A stretch of DNA of 64,000 nucleotides, from positions 1,040,001-1,104,000 of the forward strand of contig OW051494.1 in the NCBI GenBank assembly GCA_932521035.1, read 5' to 3'. Source of the stretch: Oscheius dolichura. Lineage: Eukaryota; Nematoda; Chromadorea; Rhabditida; Rhabditidae. Both the position numbers and the translations under genes were made by a program. Positions 1-12,866 of the stretch are shown here, in pieces (position 1 is the stretch's first letter; every line of letters begins with the position of its first letter). The notes below the pieces were generated by a model, which was not told the origin of the DNA, did not search any database, and saw only the letters and a list, made by a program, of their open reading frames with translations.

Positions 1-10
1 CCCTTCACAG

Positions 11-135
11 AGGGGGTAGCCATCTGTCAGCAGTGTGTAGCGGTATTTCACTCGAAATGCTTCGAATTGCACAGTCATCACTGCCCGAGGTTTGTCTTCC
101 ACAAGATACTGATATCCCTGCCCCTTTTGGTATAG
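11..135 (+). CDS. Terminal exon of a Cys/His-rich, zinc-binding-type protein (partial)
   Basis: The window opens just after an acceptor (TTCACAG), and the following frame reads 39 full codons to a TAG at 133-135. The peptide has CQQC at the start, then VFHSKCFEL, then HSHHCPR, a Cys/His spacing typical of zinc-binding C-terminal modules. The pattern resembles the end of Rubicon/DEF8/PLEKHM1-type domains (CxxC, FHxxC, CPxC). The expected last Cys of CPxC is Phe here, so either the family guess or the integrity of the site is uncertain. Two bases before the first full codon complete a codon from an upstream exon outside the window. Family assignment is a weak inference; the exon itself (acceptor, open frame, stop) is fairly convincing. 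Confidence 0.45.
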
Positions 136-380
136 TATTTACACAAAAAATGAGCCGCTACAGGGCGCAGTAGCCGAAGTCGATGCTCTCATGGCAGGTG
201 GTGTTAGAACCTTGTTTCGAAATTTATGAACCCTGGAATTTGGGGTGATTCTAGCCAGGGGCTTGTGGCATTATTCATTATATTTCCTGGGAAGCTTCTA
301 AAAGAATTGGGGCGTCAAAATGGCTTGGAATACTACAGAGAATCCCCGTAGCCCTCTCTCCCGCGCGCTCCCATAAAGCG

Positions 381-400
381 GCACCCGTAATATCTCGGCA
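381..400 (+). repeat. Fragment of the GCACCCGTAAAGTCTCGGCA MITE end
   Basis: A 20-base match (one change: TATC for AGTC) to the inner terminal motif of the short MITE family found complete at 7357, 8936, 27582 and 59810. Only one end is present. Confidence 0.5.
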
Positions 401-1390
401 GTTCAATTTTATTTACTGGAATTTACTACAAATTGCCTCACTTTCCTCCTTGTCGTGCTGTCGAGACTTTATAGGTGCGGGCGCGCCTGGGAAACGAGGA
501 GGATGGGCCGATGGCGATGGAGGAGGATGACCCGAGAAGGAGGATGGCCCATGGTTCAGTACCATAATGGCGGTCTGGTTTCTCTAGGGGGAAATCCTTT
601 CTACAGGAGTTACTTTATATAAGAAGCCGGTAAATCAGTCCCCAAGACGCTCGAGCCCCATTAATTCCCTAATTCCTCCAGGGAAATGGACTGGAGCGGT
701 TCCGGAACGAGGCCTTTCCCCCTACCTTTGGGGTCTTAGCACGACCCGGTACTTGTCTGGGAACGGGAGAGAGAGAGAGAGAATAAGAGAGCAAAGAGTA
801 ATTCCTCCCTTTGGATCTTCCTGCCTACGTATCTTATCTCTCCTCCTCTCCTCTCTGCCCCCTCAAAGTACAATGTCAGCTGCAGCTGTCCTCCCTCCAA
901 ACTGTTCGTCTCGTCTTATCTGCCCTTCACCCTGTTAACTTTTTCATTCACTTTTTTACAGATGTGAACGCCGAAAGAAGCGAGCACCTGTCAAATGGCC
1001 CTCGGACGACGGTTCTATCTATGCCACGTCGAATTGAGTCGGCCCTTTTTTTAGTCTGTAACTATCCCTGTACATCCCGTTCACTCTTCTTCATATTTCT
1101 CTATTATTATTTTCTATACGTTTCGGGTTAATCTTGTCTGTGATCCCTGTATACAGTATATACTTATATCCGCCTCTGCCGTGCCTTGTATTTATCGCCT
1201 CTACTTCTCTGTGCAATATTCCCTGTTCTGGTCGCTGTTTCCCAGTTTTACTACTTTCAAACGCGAAATAATACACTTAAAAACGAGAATAAAAAGCTAT
1301 CAAAGATGTTTTTTGGCTATGTTTCCTGACTACAGTACCCTGGGATGGCAGCTGGATCCGGGCCTAAACGGCTCGGTTCACAATAATCCG

Positions 1391-1419
1391 ATCCCCTGCA
1401 CCCGTAAAGTCTCGGCATG
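1391..1419 (+). repeat. Single-ended fragment of the short MITE family
   Basis: ATCCCCTGCACCCG followed by TAAAGTCTCGGCATGA matches the left end of the MITE family. The facing inverted end is not found nearby, so this looks like a truncated copy. Confidence 0.6.
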
Positions 1420-3719
1420 ACAAAGCCTTCTAGTTTTCGGTTCGTTCCTCCTCCCTATCCTCTTCTTTTTTTTCACCTATTCAGTCAGACATTCTATTGA
1501 CATCAAGATCCGATGGAATTAGTCCCACTTACAACAAAAACACGGTCGGGGGATACCCCCTGGGGTGGGACGTCGTCGGCGAGGTTCCAACCTTTGTCCA
1601 ACTACATTCCATAATTCTAGAATCTCTAGAATTTTGCTAGCTGTTCCATCCACATCGGTAAATCTACTTGGTTGCTAGCCATTTGTCTAGAATAATTAGA
1701 ATGACTGGCCATTCCGAAGATTCGCCCAGATGGGTTATTGGACAGTTACCGAGGAGCAGGTCTAACGGGCCAGATGGCTTTTAGACCACATTTCCCGGCC
1801 TTCCAAGAGAGTTTTATCTGCTTCTGGCTCAATATTCTAGTCTTTCTAGTCCACAGCTCAAATATCCAGGATAACAACCCCTTCTCCATGATTTTTAGGC
1901 CAAGAAATAGAGGTTCATCACTCGATTGAATCATATTTTTGGGCCTATTCCTATTCCCTGCCTATATTACTCATCATGGCGTCTTTTTCTTTTTTTCGGA
2001 AGCTAGGAACATGACAGAAACAATCGCAGGTATCTAGCGGACAGATAAAAACTGGACAGAGAGAGAGGGGGGCTGCCGACTTCCAGTGCGCGCACACTTT
2101 GCTCAGCCGGGAACACCCCTCCCCCTCCCAGCTATGCAACATGTGGCAGCTGCAAGGGTCCCCAAACGACGTTATTATACTCTCCACTCCCTTCCCGCCA
2201 TTATTTTCGGTTAACAGCTGTCTTATCTTCTTCCTCTAAAGGAGGAGATGTTCTTTTTATATTGTTATTTTTTATACACGTATTTTTTATATACGGCATG
2301 GTCGTTAGCTCATTTTCGCGACTTTTCTGATTAATTACTGAAAAACTACCTCGAACGGCCTTTTCGTCCTTCTTATCTCTTCCTACCAGACACCGGGGAC
2401 ATTGCCCGCCCTGTTCAAATTTTGGTATTTGTAGCCTCTACTAGGTCTTGGCTGTCTCCTTCCCGCTCTTGTCCCTAGATTGTCTACACTTTGGTTCCCA
2501 TGGTCTAGGATGACTTTCCTCTCCACAACCCCTCAAACTAGAGAGGAAATACGGATCACGGTCTTCTAGACCCTTTTGAGGGTCAAGAACCCGGAGTCTA
2601 GTGACCAGATGGCTTATTGAGGTCCAGAATACTATGATCAGAGGGATGGAGGACTAGAAACCTTGTCTTGGCTCCCTAATAAGTCAGGACCATGGGTAGA
2701 GTTGGTTCTTTTGAGAATTAGGCGACAGGCAGGCCCATTTGAGTCAAATATCCCGGCCCAGTCCCGAGATACCCAAGTTTGAAGGGGCTGGGTTCCCCGA
2801 CCCTTTTTTCCCTTCTCTAAACTCTTCTCTCCACCTTCTCCGCCTCTTCCTCATTAATTAGGACAAAACAAAGGGGGAAGGATGGGAGGTAGTGTTCCAA
2901 TTCCTGTCACATGTCGCCCTCCCTCCCCTCCAGCTCTAAATTAATGATCCCACCTTCCCAGTCAATCAAAGATCAAATCTAGCGATGTGATGATGAATTG
3001 TACGGTCATTTGTGGTAAGACAAGAACGCGGGGATGACGGCGACAGCGACGGTGGGCGGCAGTTATATCACCGTGGGAGAGGCGACGCCGCCCGGCCGGG
3101 CGCCTTTCCTTCTTCTTTCCTCTCTTTTAAACTGAATATCGAATATTTTAAAGATCATTATAACAAAGTTCCAAGTTCGTAGAGAAGTGAACCTTTGTGT
3201 GACCTCGCCTGGTGCAAGTTGCGATTGCCAGTTTTTGCTAGTCTTTTTACTCCTGTCTCCCCCGCCCGGCAGATCAAAGTTCCGCGTTTTCTTTTTCTTC
3301 TCTTGTCTTTTGAGGTCACCTTGATTGTTTCCACCGTTAATAAATTAAACCTATCCTGCTTTTTTAATCGGATTAATTAACCTAGTACGGATTTCCCGCC
3401 GCTCTTCCTGGTTCTTCCCCGCTGCCGCCCTTTTGACCCCGAACTGTCCTCCCTTATCTCCCTTTGCGGCTGGAAACTTATCATTTTTACAGCGTTTATA
3501 TATCAATATTAGGAGCATTTATATCTGAATATGAATTATTTTAAAGTATTTTCGACCGTTTTCTGGGTGTGAAATAGAGTTCCGCTTGACCATTAGGTGC
3601 AATCTCCCTGTCTCCTCTTCCCGCTGATGTCATTTGCGCCCTTGTACCGTCACAGTCAATTAGACTCTCTTTCGCGGCTTTCGCTAGGAAAAAATGTCGC
3701 CTTATAGTCTTTTTTCCTA

Positions 3720-4397
3720 CTTGGCTATCTAATGCCCTATCCTTTCCAATCCAATTAGCCTCCCAAATTGCTTGTTTGCCCCCTCTCTAGATCTCTCGCC
3801 CTCTTTGTGTATCTACCAGTCATTGTACTTGTTCTCCCATGGTTATGCCCTGATTCAGGCGCCTGTAACCCCCATTTGCACTTATATTTCTCATCCCAGT
3901 CATATTTTGAAGGTCACTACAGTAGGATTTTAAAGGTCACTACAGTATAACCTTTACTGCTCAGGAAAATATTCCTGGAAAGGTTATACACAGTCCAGTC
4001 CCCGTTGCCATTGGTCTTTGTCCTTGTTCCCTTCTGACCAGTTCTTGCGCTTTTTATGGTGTCACCTATTGCTACAGGGGTTCTTTTCATTATGAGGCCG
4101 AGTATCTAATGTTCTACGCAGTTAAATTCCTTCTAATTGAGTCAAATATGACCCTAGGGAGCCAAAAAACCGTCAAATTTTTTTTTTCATTTTTATACCG
4201 TGTAATGATGAGTATCCAACGTGCTACACAGTCAAATATGACCTTACCTGACTATTCAACGTCCTACGCAGCCAAAATTCGTCTTTTCTCCATCCTATTC
4301 CCCTCCCAATGACACACAGTTCGATTTTCCTCCCCTTTTGAAGTTGCGCTCTTCTACACACGATTTCGACTGACTATCTAATGCCCAACACAGCCAC
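3720..4397 (+). repeat. Irregular direct repeat (TATCTAATG...CTACGCAG type)
   Basis: A motif of about 28 bases recurs at about 4098, 4208, 4246 and 4370, with a shorter match at 3720. The cores are TATCTAATG, TATCCAACG and TATTCAACG, followed by a CTACGCAG-like segment and CAAA or CAC. Spacing is irregular (about 38-125 bases), so this is not a simple satellite. It lies far from recognised genes. Confidence 0.45.
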
Positions 4398-6211
4398 CTG
4401 GCCCTCAATAATTCCTCCCCCTTTCTCTATCCTTTGTTGCCATCTGCTCTGCCGGCCACCCTACCGCAGTCGTCCCTCTCTGATCCCCTCCCTTATACCA
4501 ACATCTGGAGATTATTCACACCCCTGTCGCTCTGACTTTATACCTCTTTGTCGCGGTCGCTGATCCAAGCAGTGACCTAACAAGAGTTGTGTTTATGTGT
4601 CGGATGCACCTGGCTCAATTACTGTTTGGAGAGCCGAGGAAGAGATACAACTGGGTCAGGTTGCTGAATTGATCGGATCCGGCTCGGAATGCACCGCTTT
4701 TTGGGCGATTTCTCGCTTTTTTGAGGCGCTTTTCGCTGCCAATTTCTTTCGTTTCCGGACTACAGCCACCATTTTTCTTCTTTCCAAGCACATGACACTT
4801 TTAAAAATTACCGTAACCTCTCTTTTATCCCTTATTTTTGACTTATTCTCGAATCTGTCGAATTCTCCCCATTCCCACGCCGATTTTAAGGTACTGTAGG
4901 ATTCCCAGACCTTAATAAGTCGACATGTTGGTATTTCTTCTCCTTGGGACCCTTCTATGGACCTCTAGACCCTTGCCATTCCATTTAATAACATTTAAAA
5001 GGCGGCAAAGGCCCGCCATCCCGCTGCCATTGGCATTTTCCCCCGCCATTCCAATAGTCATTTTGGTTTCTGACTCTCCAGGTACTGTACCCTCATTGGT
5101 TAATATTGGCGAAATCTTGTTCGCCTCTTGTACACGTGGCCATCGTCGGTCACTGATCATTCCCCCCCCTTTTTTTTTTAATGCTGAATGAAGCGGAAGC
5201 CGCCGGCGTTGACACGTCAGCGTACGCTGCCGCTGCCATCTCGTCGTTCTCTTTTACACTTTCTCGAAGAGCAAAAAAGACAGACAAAAAGAGAACAAGG
5301 TGAAGCATCTCCTAGCCCCCGGAAAGCTTTTTCATTCTTCACTTTTCTCCAAGATTCTGGCCGCTCTCTAACTGCTTTCCGCCGCTTCCATTGAGCCGCC
5401 CGCTTCGCTTTTCTAACTCCCGCTCAATATTACAGCTCCGGGATCCATTTAGCCTCAGTTTTACCTGATTTTTGGGTCAACTTTATCTCAATTTACCCCT
5501 GTAGACTTATTTTTATATTAATTTTAATATTAATTATCTATGTTTTACCTCTAGTTCACTATATAATGTTTTTAAAGTCGTTCTCCCTCCATTGATCTTC
5601 AAAAAAGAGGATTACGCCCCTTTTTCGCCTCTTCTTCCTTTAAATTCTATTTTTCTTCGTTTATTTTACTTTTCTCTTTATTCTATACAAATGTTTAATG
5701 TTATTATCGCTTAAAATTCATTGAAATATCCGAAAAGTCGAGCTATAGGCCTACCAGAAGGGAAGGGCGGCTTGAAATCCATCGGTGCCGCCAATTTCGC
5801 CTTTTTCTTTAAAATCTTTTTTAATATTCATTAATTTAATACGTGAATTACCTATTTAACATTCTATAGTATTTAAATACTTCATACATTTTCTTAATCA
5901 CGCAATAGTACGCACGAAGGGGATGGAAGAAGGCGGGGAGGCTCAGCGTGCCTTCAGCTGATACGCCCTTCCGCCTCCCCCCACTCTCCTTCCCTACCAC
6001 TATCAATATATCCTTTTATAATTCTCAACTACATATTTAGGTCTCACTCGCTGAAAAATACCGTATCCCCCGACTTTCCTCTCGTATCGAGGCCAGAGAT
6101 CCGCCGGTTCCCATAATTTGCCCTGGGAATCTTCCCCATTGACGCCTTCTCCTCGCTTTCTTTTTTAGACACAGAAAAACGTTCTTTTTCTTTTCAGGAA
6201 TTCTGTGAACT

Positions 6212-9200
6212 ATGTACTCAAACGAAGAAGTGCTCGCCCTCAAAGGGACCATCTGCCCCCTGCCCAAAATCCATCCGGGAAGCGAGGAACACTTTCTCAG
6301 GTGCGTCTTCCCCCATATTCTATTTATTGTTTCCCATTTTTCAGGATTTTTGAGCCGTATGGTGAAGAAAAACTGAGGAAATATAAAGGAAAGTATGAAA
6401 GGGAGAGAAACGTTGTTCCGTCTTGGATACAAAAATCAAGTCATCCTGCTGTACAGAAACGGGAGAGGAGCAAGAAGCCGGCGCCATTCGAGCCCGTCCG
6501 TATCCGCACCCCGCCGGACTATTTCGTGGAGGCGCCACTTTTCCCGACCAATGGAACCTTCGGTGGTGGACTGCGAGAAGAATTCTCACCTTTTTCACTC
6601 TGTTCTGAAGGGGACAGCGAGTTCGTGACGCCTCCGACAAGTCCCATCCCTTTGAGAACGCCGACCCCTCCGCCGGATCCTGTATCCAGAACCTCCACAA
6701 CCTCTTCAATTGAAGAAGAGAAGGAAGACGCCCTCCCCAGTTGCTGTGAGTTCTTTTTTCCCAACTATCAGAACAGTAGAATTTGGATCCTTTTTGAATC
6801 TCGAAAGTGTGAAACCATGGATTACCATGGACAGCGTCCGTGTTGTCTTATTCCGGCGGCGGGACTTTCAAACATTAAAGGGGGATCCGATTTTGGCGGC
6901 TTCTTTCGTCATCTTTTTCTGTAGCCGGCGGGGTTATGCCTGTTTATCCCGTTCTCGGCTGGCCGGCACCTTCCCCGATTCGTCATCCGCCTTGTCCTCT
7001 CGCTTGCAGAGCCGCGCGTCCTCCTCCCGTGCAAAACAAGAAAACAATATGTTTTCTTCTTGTTGAGTACAAATCCAAATGTCAAATCCTCGAAACTGTT
7101 TTCTGCAGAGTGTTATCTAACAAACACAGGGAGCCTTCCCGTGGGCAGTGACCAACCGACCCTTTATCTTTCCCACCACCATCCCGCCAGTAGCCAAAGG
7201 AGTCTTGTCTCTCAATTTTCAATATGGCGTCTTTTGAACTCACCGTCCCTGCCCTCTCCTAAATGGGTATATTAGATATTCTCCGGGACACGTAGACCCA
7301 TAAAAAGAAGAAAGTAGCCAGCTGTTCAGGGGCGAGAGGGGATCTCGTCAGCCCATGGCTCGGTCCTCGATAGTCCGATCCCCCTCTACCCGTAAAGTCT
7401 CGACAAGACAAAGATATGACAACAGAGTTTTGAATAAAGACGATCCTCCTGCCGAGACTTTACGGGTGCAGGGGATCGGACAATCGGATATCGAGCCCCC
7501 CTCCCGTTCACTATTTGATTTTCTTCCTCCCGGAGCCATTTATGGAGTGCCCGTTACTAAAAAGGGTGTCTGTTTGTTCTTCCCGTCCTGTACTTTGAAG
7601 ATAATGGTAATAAGCGACAGAGACAGGATCAACATTCACTTGCCCCTGGTCTCCTGACCAATAAATCGGCGTCCAGCCATTCTTTCCTTGATTATTTTAA
7701 TGCAGACTCGTCCAAGGGTCAATAATGCTTAAAGGAACCCTCAGGAACCTGCCGCCGAGTGCGCTCGTAAGCGTCGGCGCGCATTTGAATTTTGAACGCG
7801 CCTTCCGTTTTAATCTATTTCTTCTTATTTTTACACATTTTTCTAGTAATTTATTACCATGCTTTCACTTGTTTATAAAAAACATCATTAAATTAGCCCT
7901 TGAAAATGAAAAAGCGAGCTAAAACGGAAGGCGCGTTCAAAATTCAAATGCGCGCCGACGCTTACGAGCGCACTCGGCGGCAGGTCCCTGAGGGTTCCTT
8001 TAATTCTGCCACGGGAAGGGGGCCAAGATGCCATGGCCCATGGGAGGAGGCGCTCCAAGGGGCGGGGTGCCTGCCGGCCGCTGGTGTCGCCGGCCCCTCT
8101 CGCGTTTCACTCGTGCCTTACTCTTTCCTTCGCCTCAATTTGAATCCTTATCGTGCACGGGATAGGACACCCATTTCGAAATTTGAATATCAACAACAGG
8201 CGCTCTTATTTATCTTTTCGTGGCGGGATTTGATTGTAGAAAACGATTAATACCATTTTTCGGCTGTTCTCATCGATTTGTCAAGGAGAAAGCGGAAAAG
8301 CCCTACTTTTTAACGTTTTAAAATGATTTCTACACTAAAATCTTATAAAAACAGCTGTCAAACATTATTTGAACTCTTTTCAGCCTTTATTGTAAAGACC
8401 CGATCCACGGATAGTGAAGAAGCCACGGCGTGGAGCCAAGAAATCAAGAAAAGGTCCCGTTTCTCTGCCCCGAAGAAGATTATGGAAAAGGAAGAAGTCA
8501 AGGAGAAGAACGAAGACATTCAGCCTCTCGACTTATTCAGCCAGAACGTGAGTATTCTGCCAATTTTTTTAGTTTATTTTCAATTTTTGGGGGGAAACAG
8601 GCACAACACCACTTCTATCCCCCTTTCTTGGTTGAAACGCGGGGAAATCTGATTTTTAGCTAATGGGTCCTGAAGCGAATACATGTCTATATTAAAGAAT
8701 ATGATCTGTACTTGGATCTAATCGCTATGAGACCCTTGTATTAGACTGTCAGGTCCTGTGACGATAGTATTTCCAGAGACGGGCGCGCAAACTGACTTCT
8801 ATCCCCTTTCTTGCCCAAATAACCGGGAGCTTTTGGGGTTTACTGGTTTATGAGTCCTAGGGCGACGGCACTAATTTAACAACGGTGAAGGGAAGTCGCT
8901 TCAGGCCCCATGTAGATTGCTTGGTGTGACTGTAAGGCTCAGTATTCGATAGTCTGATCTCCTGCACCCGTAAAGTCTCGGCAGGAGGATCATCTTTATT
9001 CAAAACTGTTACAAAACTGTGTCGCCTTTATTCCTTTGTCTTTGCCGAGACTTTACGGGTGCAGGAGATCGGACTATCGAGGACCGAGCCGACTGAACGG
9101 GGGGTGGTGGTGTGCTTATACTTTTCCTGGCTTACTGTCTCTTCTGTTCTGCCTTTTCTCTGTACTATCCTTCACAGCACGTTTTCCTCTTCAAGATAAA

Positions 9201-12200
9201 TGATTTGGAGGACTTGAACCTCTCTCACGAAGATTTGGAGGGACCGGATATCCACTTCACCAAAAAAGTGGTCAAAGACGGGAACAGCCAAGTCCAGCCC
9301 AAGCCGACCCCTAACCGTCCTCCCTCTAATACCCATCGCTTACCTCCTCCTCTCGTTCCTGACGTATACCGCTTAACTGTACAGTATCCTCTTCCTCCGC
9401 CGGTGGTTTATGTCTGGGTGAGGATCTCCTCCATTGTTTTCTGTTTTCCCCTTTGTAGTGTTTCAAAGTTTGGAAGGGGGCACTTTTCGGCCATTATATT
9501 GTAAATTCGAATTTTCAGAACCCCTTGTACCCTCCGGGTCTGCCACGGCCGCCGCCGATGTTCGCCATGCCTCCTCCCGGTCTGCCTGCCCCGTCTTGCC
9601 AGCCCCTCATCTCCCCAGAAGAGGTAATATCTTTTCCCCTCGGGACCTCTAACCGCCCCCTCTACAGATTGTAAAGAGTCCGCCACCCGGTCTGGAGCCC
9701 GTGGTTGACGAGGAAAAGGAGAAGAAGAAAAACGACATCACAAATGATTTCAGGAGACAAATTTTAAAGACCAAGGAAGGAGGCGAGCTGAAAACTCTGG
9801 AGGTAGGATTTTCAATTTTGATTTGATTGTTGGGGTCGAAAAGCAACCCGGGTTTCTAGGAACAAGCGTCCCCCGAATTCATTGAAGATCTCTTACGTAG
9901 GATAAAACACATGGATACGGTAATTATAATACATTGCGTAACTTTTTCGCTAGTTTAACTTTTCTAACAAGCGGGGAAAATTTGGTGGCGGAAATCTGTT
10001 GAAAAGGTTTAAAAATTGGGAAAAGACGGTCCAGAATGAAGGATGAGCGGAATTTCCCGGTGTTCAGGGGATTTTCGACGGAAAAACAGTAAAACCCCCC
10101 GCCAAAATACATTATTTCCCGCTCTAATACAACTTTTTAAATATTTTGGAGATTTACTGGTTCGTCAGGATCCGTTTATGGGCCAGCAATCCTTCCCTTG
10201 CCCATTTCTGTCCTTTCTATCGTCGGTTTCCAGCTGTAGTCCGTTTCCAACCTCCGGTTTTTTTCAACAACAGAACCATTGGCGAACAAAAGCGCCCGAA
10301 TTTCAAATTCAAACTGAAAAGAAGGCAACCGTTACTCGTATAGTTCCCCTAGTGGAAAACGGCGAGGTTAGAAACGGACTATAGCTTTCCACTTTCGCTT
10401 TCTTCCCTCGCTTTTCGGGTTTTAGCTTTTAAGATCTCAAATTCCCGATTCAACTTGCTTTAGACCCTTATTTCTCTTCTATTTTAATAAATTTACCCGC
10501 TTTTAAACAACCAGAACCCTTTGGCAGCCGCGAAAAACAGTCTGCCCGCTGCAAATGCGCTCCATTGAACTCTTCCAATAGTCAGGCGTTTTTTGAAACT
10601 ATTCTTGGACCAGTAGCTTTTTCGGAAGCTTTTCTGAGATTTCACTGTATTTATTCAATAATTTACGTCTAGAATTACTTGAAAATAATAGAACTTGTTG
10701 GAAAATATCAAGAAAATAAGACAAACGGCGGTTTTCTTCCAGATTTACGACTCAAAGCCCGACGGAGAGGCTATCCTTGGAGGAAACACTGATCCTCATT
10801 ATTATTTCTTGAACAATCAAGACAACGTGGAGGTACTGTATATCTCTCTATTCTCTTTATATTAATATAATTATTTTCTAGGAATCGAAGGCCTCAGAAA
10901 CGAGGCGTAGCTCCCAGGCGGACTCAAGCTACGCCACGGACGAGTCCTCGGGCCAAGTCTCTCCGCCGTTCAATAAAAACCAGCAGAATAAGGTCAGTAC
11001 ATTGTCCTCTTCATTTTTATAACACTCCCATCGTTTCAGGACCCAGAGATGGAACAGAAAAGCCGCCACTCCAGTGGCCAGAGCTCCACGGAGCCGCCAG
11101 TCGTCAGGACGGGCTTCAATCCATCTGCTCCGGAATTTGTTCCTGTGGTAATTTTTATTCCCTATTTTTTTTCTATTTTTAAACTGTTTCTAATGTTAAA
11201 AACGGTATTTTTAGACTCTTGGGAGGATGCACAGGGACCAGATCCCTGCGAAGAAGATTCTCCCCATCACGGCGCCCGGGATCTCCAGCCGATTATCCTA
11301 TAATCTAAATGCTCCCGAATTTAAACCCGTAATTATTATTCTTCTAGCTTTATTAAAGTTTAATCTGCAGAGTGGAAGCATGGATTACGGTAATGATGTT
11401 GAAAAGAAGGAAACAAAGCCGGAAAAATGGGCAGATGCCCAGGAGAACCCTATGGTAGGCTATTCCCTTTGAATTGACCAGAAATCCCGGTTCCAGAAGC
11501 CCCGACACGAAGAATCTCGGAAATCTGAGTCTCCTCGCTATTGGAAAGACGAAGAGAAGCAGAACAGCTTCAGACCGCCGCCGAGCTATTGGAAAGAGCC
11601 CGAAAAACCGAGCGTCTTCGCCCGTCCGCCGAGCTTTCAAAGCTCCAGAAGGGCTGAAAAGCCCCCGGCCTATTCGGAGAAGGACTACTCCAGTCGAGGG
11701 ACTCCTTCCATCGTTAGCCAGTTTACGGAGATATATGTGAGTTTTCTATTCTATTTCATTAGATTTGAACTAGATTTTGACTAGGGAAAACTGGGGGATA
11801 CTGTTATTCCCTCAAAATACGGTTCGGGTCCAGAAAACTCGATTTTGCGTCGGAAAATCTGTTATTTCTGAAAAATAGAGCGGTTAAAATGCTCAGCTGC
11901 TTTAATATTCGAATGCGCAATATTTTGAAGGAACGAAACTAGCTTATTTACATAAAATATGGATGAATAGTTCGCTACGGGACTTAAAAAAGGAAACGAG
12001 CCCTAGATCCCCTCGAGTTCAGCCAGTTTCGGTCAATTTCGCCATTCTCTGGTTCAAAATTTCTACTCTTTCGAAATTATAGGTCCCTGGCTACCAAGAA
12101 AATCATTCGTTTCGGGACCTAACAGCTCAAAAAAAGTCTTCCACTTGAGAAATTCCTTATTTTGAAGTAGTTCCCCGTTTTTTTGACTTCCAGAGCCCAG

Positions 12201-12712
12201 AGCCTCATGAAATTCTCCCAAAATCGGGGGTTACTGTAGAAAATAGATTATAGAATCTATTTCTTTATAGGATAGCGAGGAAGAAGAAGGCTACGTCAGG
12301 CCCTCTCCCTTCATCAGGACTACAGACGGCCGTGTGAGTGTAAATCCCGAGAGCCGGGCTCCTAGCCGAATGAGCCGTTACGCTCCAAGCGAGAAGGAAT
12401 CTCTGGTAAGGATTTACTCCAAGTTTTCGTCAGAAATAAGTCATTTTCAGAGAAGTTCCCGATCCCGTCCTATTCATCCCAGTAAAATCCCCGGATTTGA
12501 GAGATACAATCTCCCCGAGCCCGTTGGTCTGTCTGTTTTTGACCGCTCAAAGGTAAGCGGCGCCTCTCTCCGGCTGTCTAACTGTGGCTCTTTTTCAGTT
12601 CCGTGGCTCTAATCCTGATCCCACCTGGACTAATTCGAGGGCTAACCGTTCCACAGCAGGTAGCCGTGGCCCCCTCTTGGGATCCAAATTTCTCAAGAGA
12701 AGAGACGAGTAA
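6212..12712 (+). CDS. Disordered protein with eIF4E-binding-like and two PAM2-like motifs (763 aa)
   Basis: Sixteen exons join without a frame break: 6212-6300, 6345-6745, 8384-8547, 9178-9417, 9519-9623, 9668-9802, 9860-9919, 10743-10832, 10882-10992, 11040-11147, 11215-11328, 11371-11454, 11497-11736, 12271-12405, 12451-12552, 12599-12712. The ATG follows an acceptor (TTTTCAG), suiting trans-splicing. Residues 2-11 read YSNEEVLALK, close to the eIF4E/4EHP-binding YX4L-phi motif. Two segments, FNPSAPEFVP (end of exon 10) and YNLNAPEFKP (end of exon 11), match the PAM2 motif that binds the MLLE domain of poly(A)-binding protein. The rest is Pro-, Ser-, Glu- and Lys-rich with a PPPGL-type stretch (exons 5-6) and no globular domain. 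Inference: a post-transcriptional regulator bridging cap-binding protein and PABP. 4E-T/Cup-like or GIGYF-like are alternatives, but no GYF or other domain is seen. Introns 2 and 3 carry MITEs. Confidence 0.75.
7357..7497. mobile_element. Short palindromic MITE (family A, complete copy)
   Basis: The element begins GGCTCGGTCCTCGATAGT and ends with the inverse (ATATCGAGCC). Inner inverted motifs GTAAAGTCTCG and CGAGACTTTAC flank a central GAATAAAGACGATCC-type core. It lies in intron 2 of the eIF4E/PABP-motif gene. Confidence 0.75.
7733..7999. mobile_element. 267-bp MITE with long terminal inverted repeats and TTAA target duplication
   Basis: TTAA at 7729-7732 and 8000-8003 flanks arms of about 85 bases that are almost perfectly inverse: the left arm starts AGGAACCCTCAGG and the right arm ends CCTGAGGGTTCCT. 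The arms enclose an AT-rich centre of about 100 bases. There is no coding capacity. TTAA duplication is the hallmark of piggyBac-type insertion; assignment to that superfamily is inference. The whole element could fold into one long hairpin in the pre-mRNA of the host gene. Confidence 0.8.
8936..9090. mobile_element. Short palindromic MITE (family A, complete copy)
   Basis: Near-perfect inverted ends of about 48 bases: the left reads GGCTCAGTATTCGATAGTC and the right ends ATCGAGGACCGAGCC. Between them is the family core (TTTATTCAAAACTGTTAC). GACTG occurs just outside both ends (GACTGTAA and GACTGAAC), a possible imperfect target duplication. It sits in intron 3 of the eIF4E/PABP-motif gene. 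Confidence 0.8.
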
Positions 12713-12866
12713 AAAATATCAAATAGAATATCCCAAATGTTCTCTCAACTCATGGTATTTTCCAAATCTGGTGAAACAAAAAAGCAAGTTCAAAGAACTC
12801 GTAGATATCTGTTGACTACAGACTGTAGTGTGTAAATTTATCTGTCATAAAGATGCGTTATTTCTC

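Larger units (their letters stand above)
136..6195. other. Long intergenic region without a recognised gene
   Basis: No frame shows convincing coding sequence, and the open frames are short and of low complexity. The stretch holds two isolated fragments of the GCACCCGTAAAGTCTCGGCA repeat (about 381-400 and 1391-1419), AT-rich sequence near 5.5-6.0 kb, TCTAGA-rich sequence near 1.6-1.7 kb, and a degenerate direct repeat at 3.7-4.4 kb. It probably contains the promoter of the gene that begins at 6212. Confidence 0.6.

Noticed and set aside
6037-6764. Minus-strand frames near the start of the eIF4E/PABP-motif gene
   Set aside because: Shadows of exons 1 and 2; no splice support.
7355-7657. Open frame through the MITE at 7357-7497
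   Set aside because: Runs through inverted repeat sequence; no coding character.
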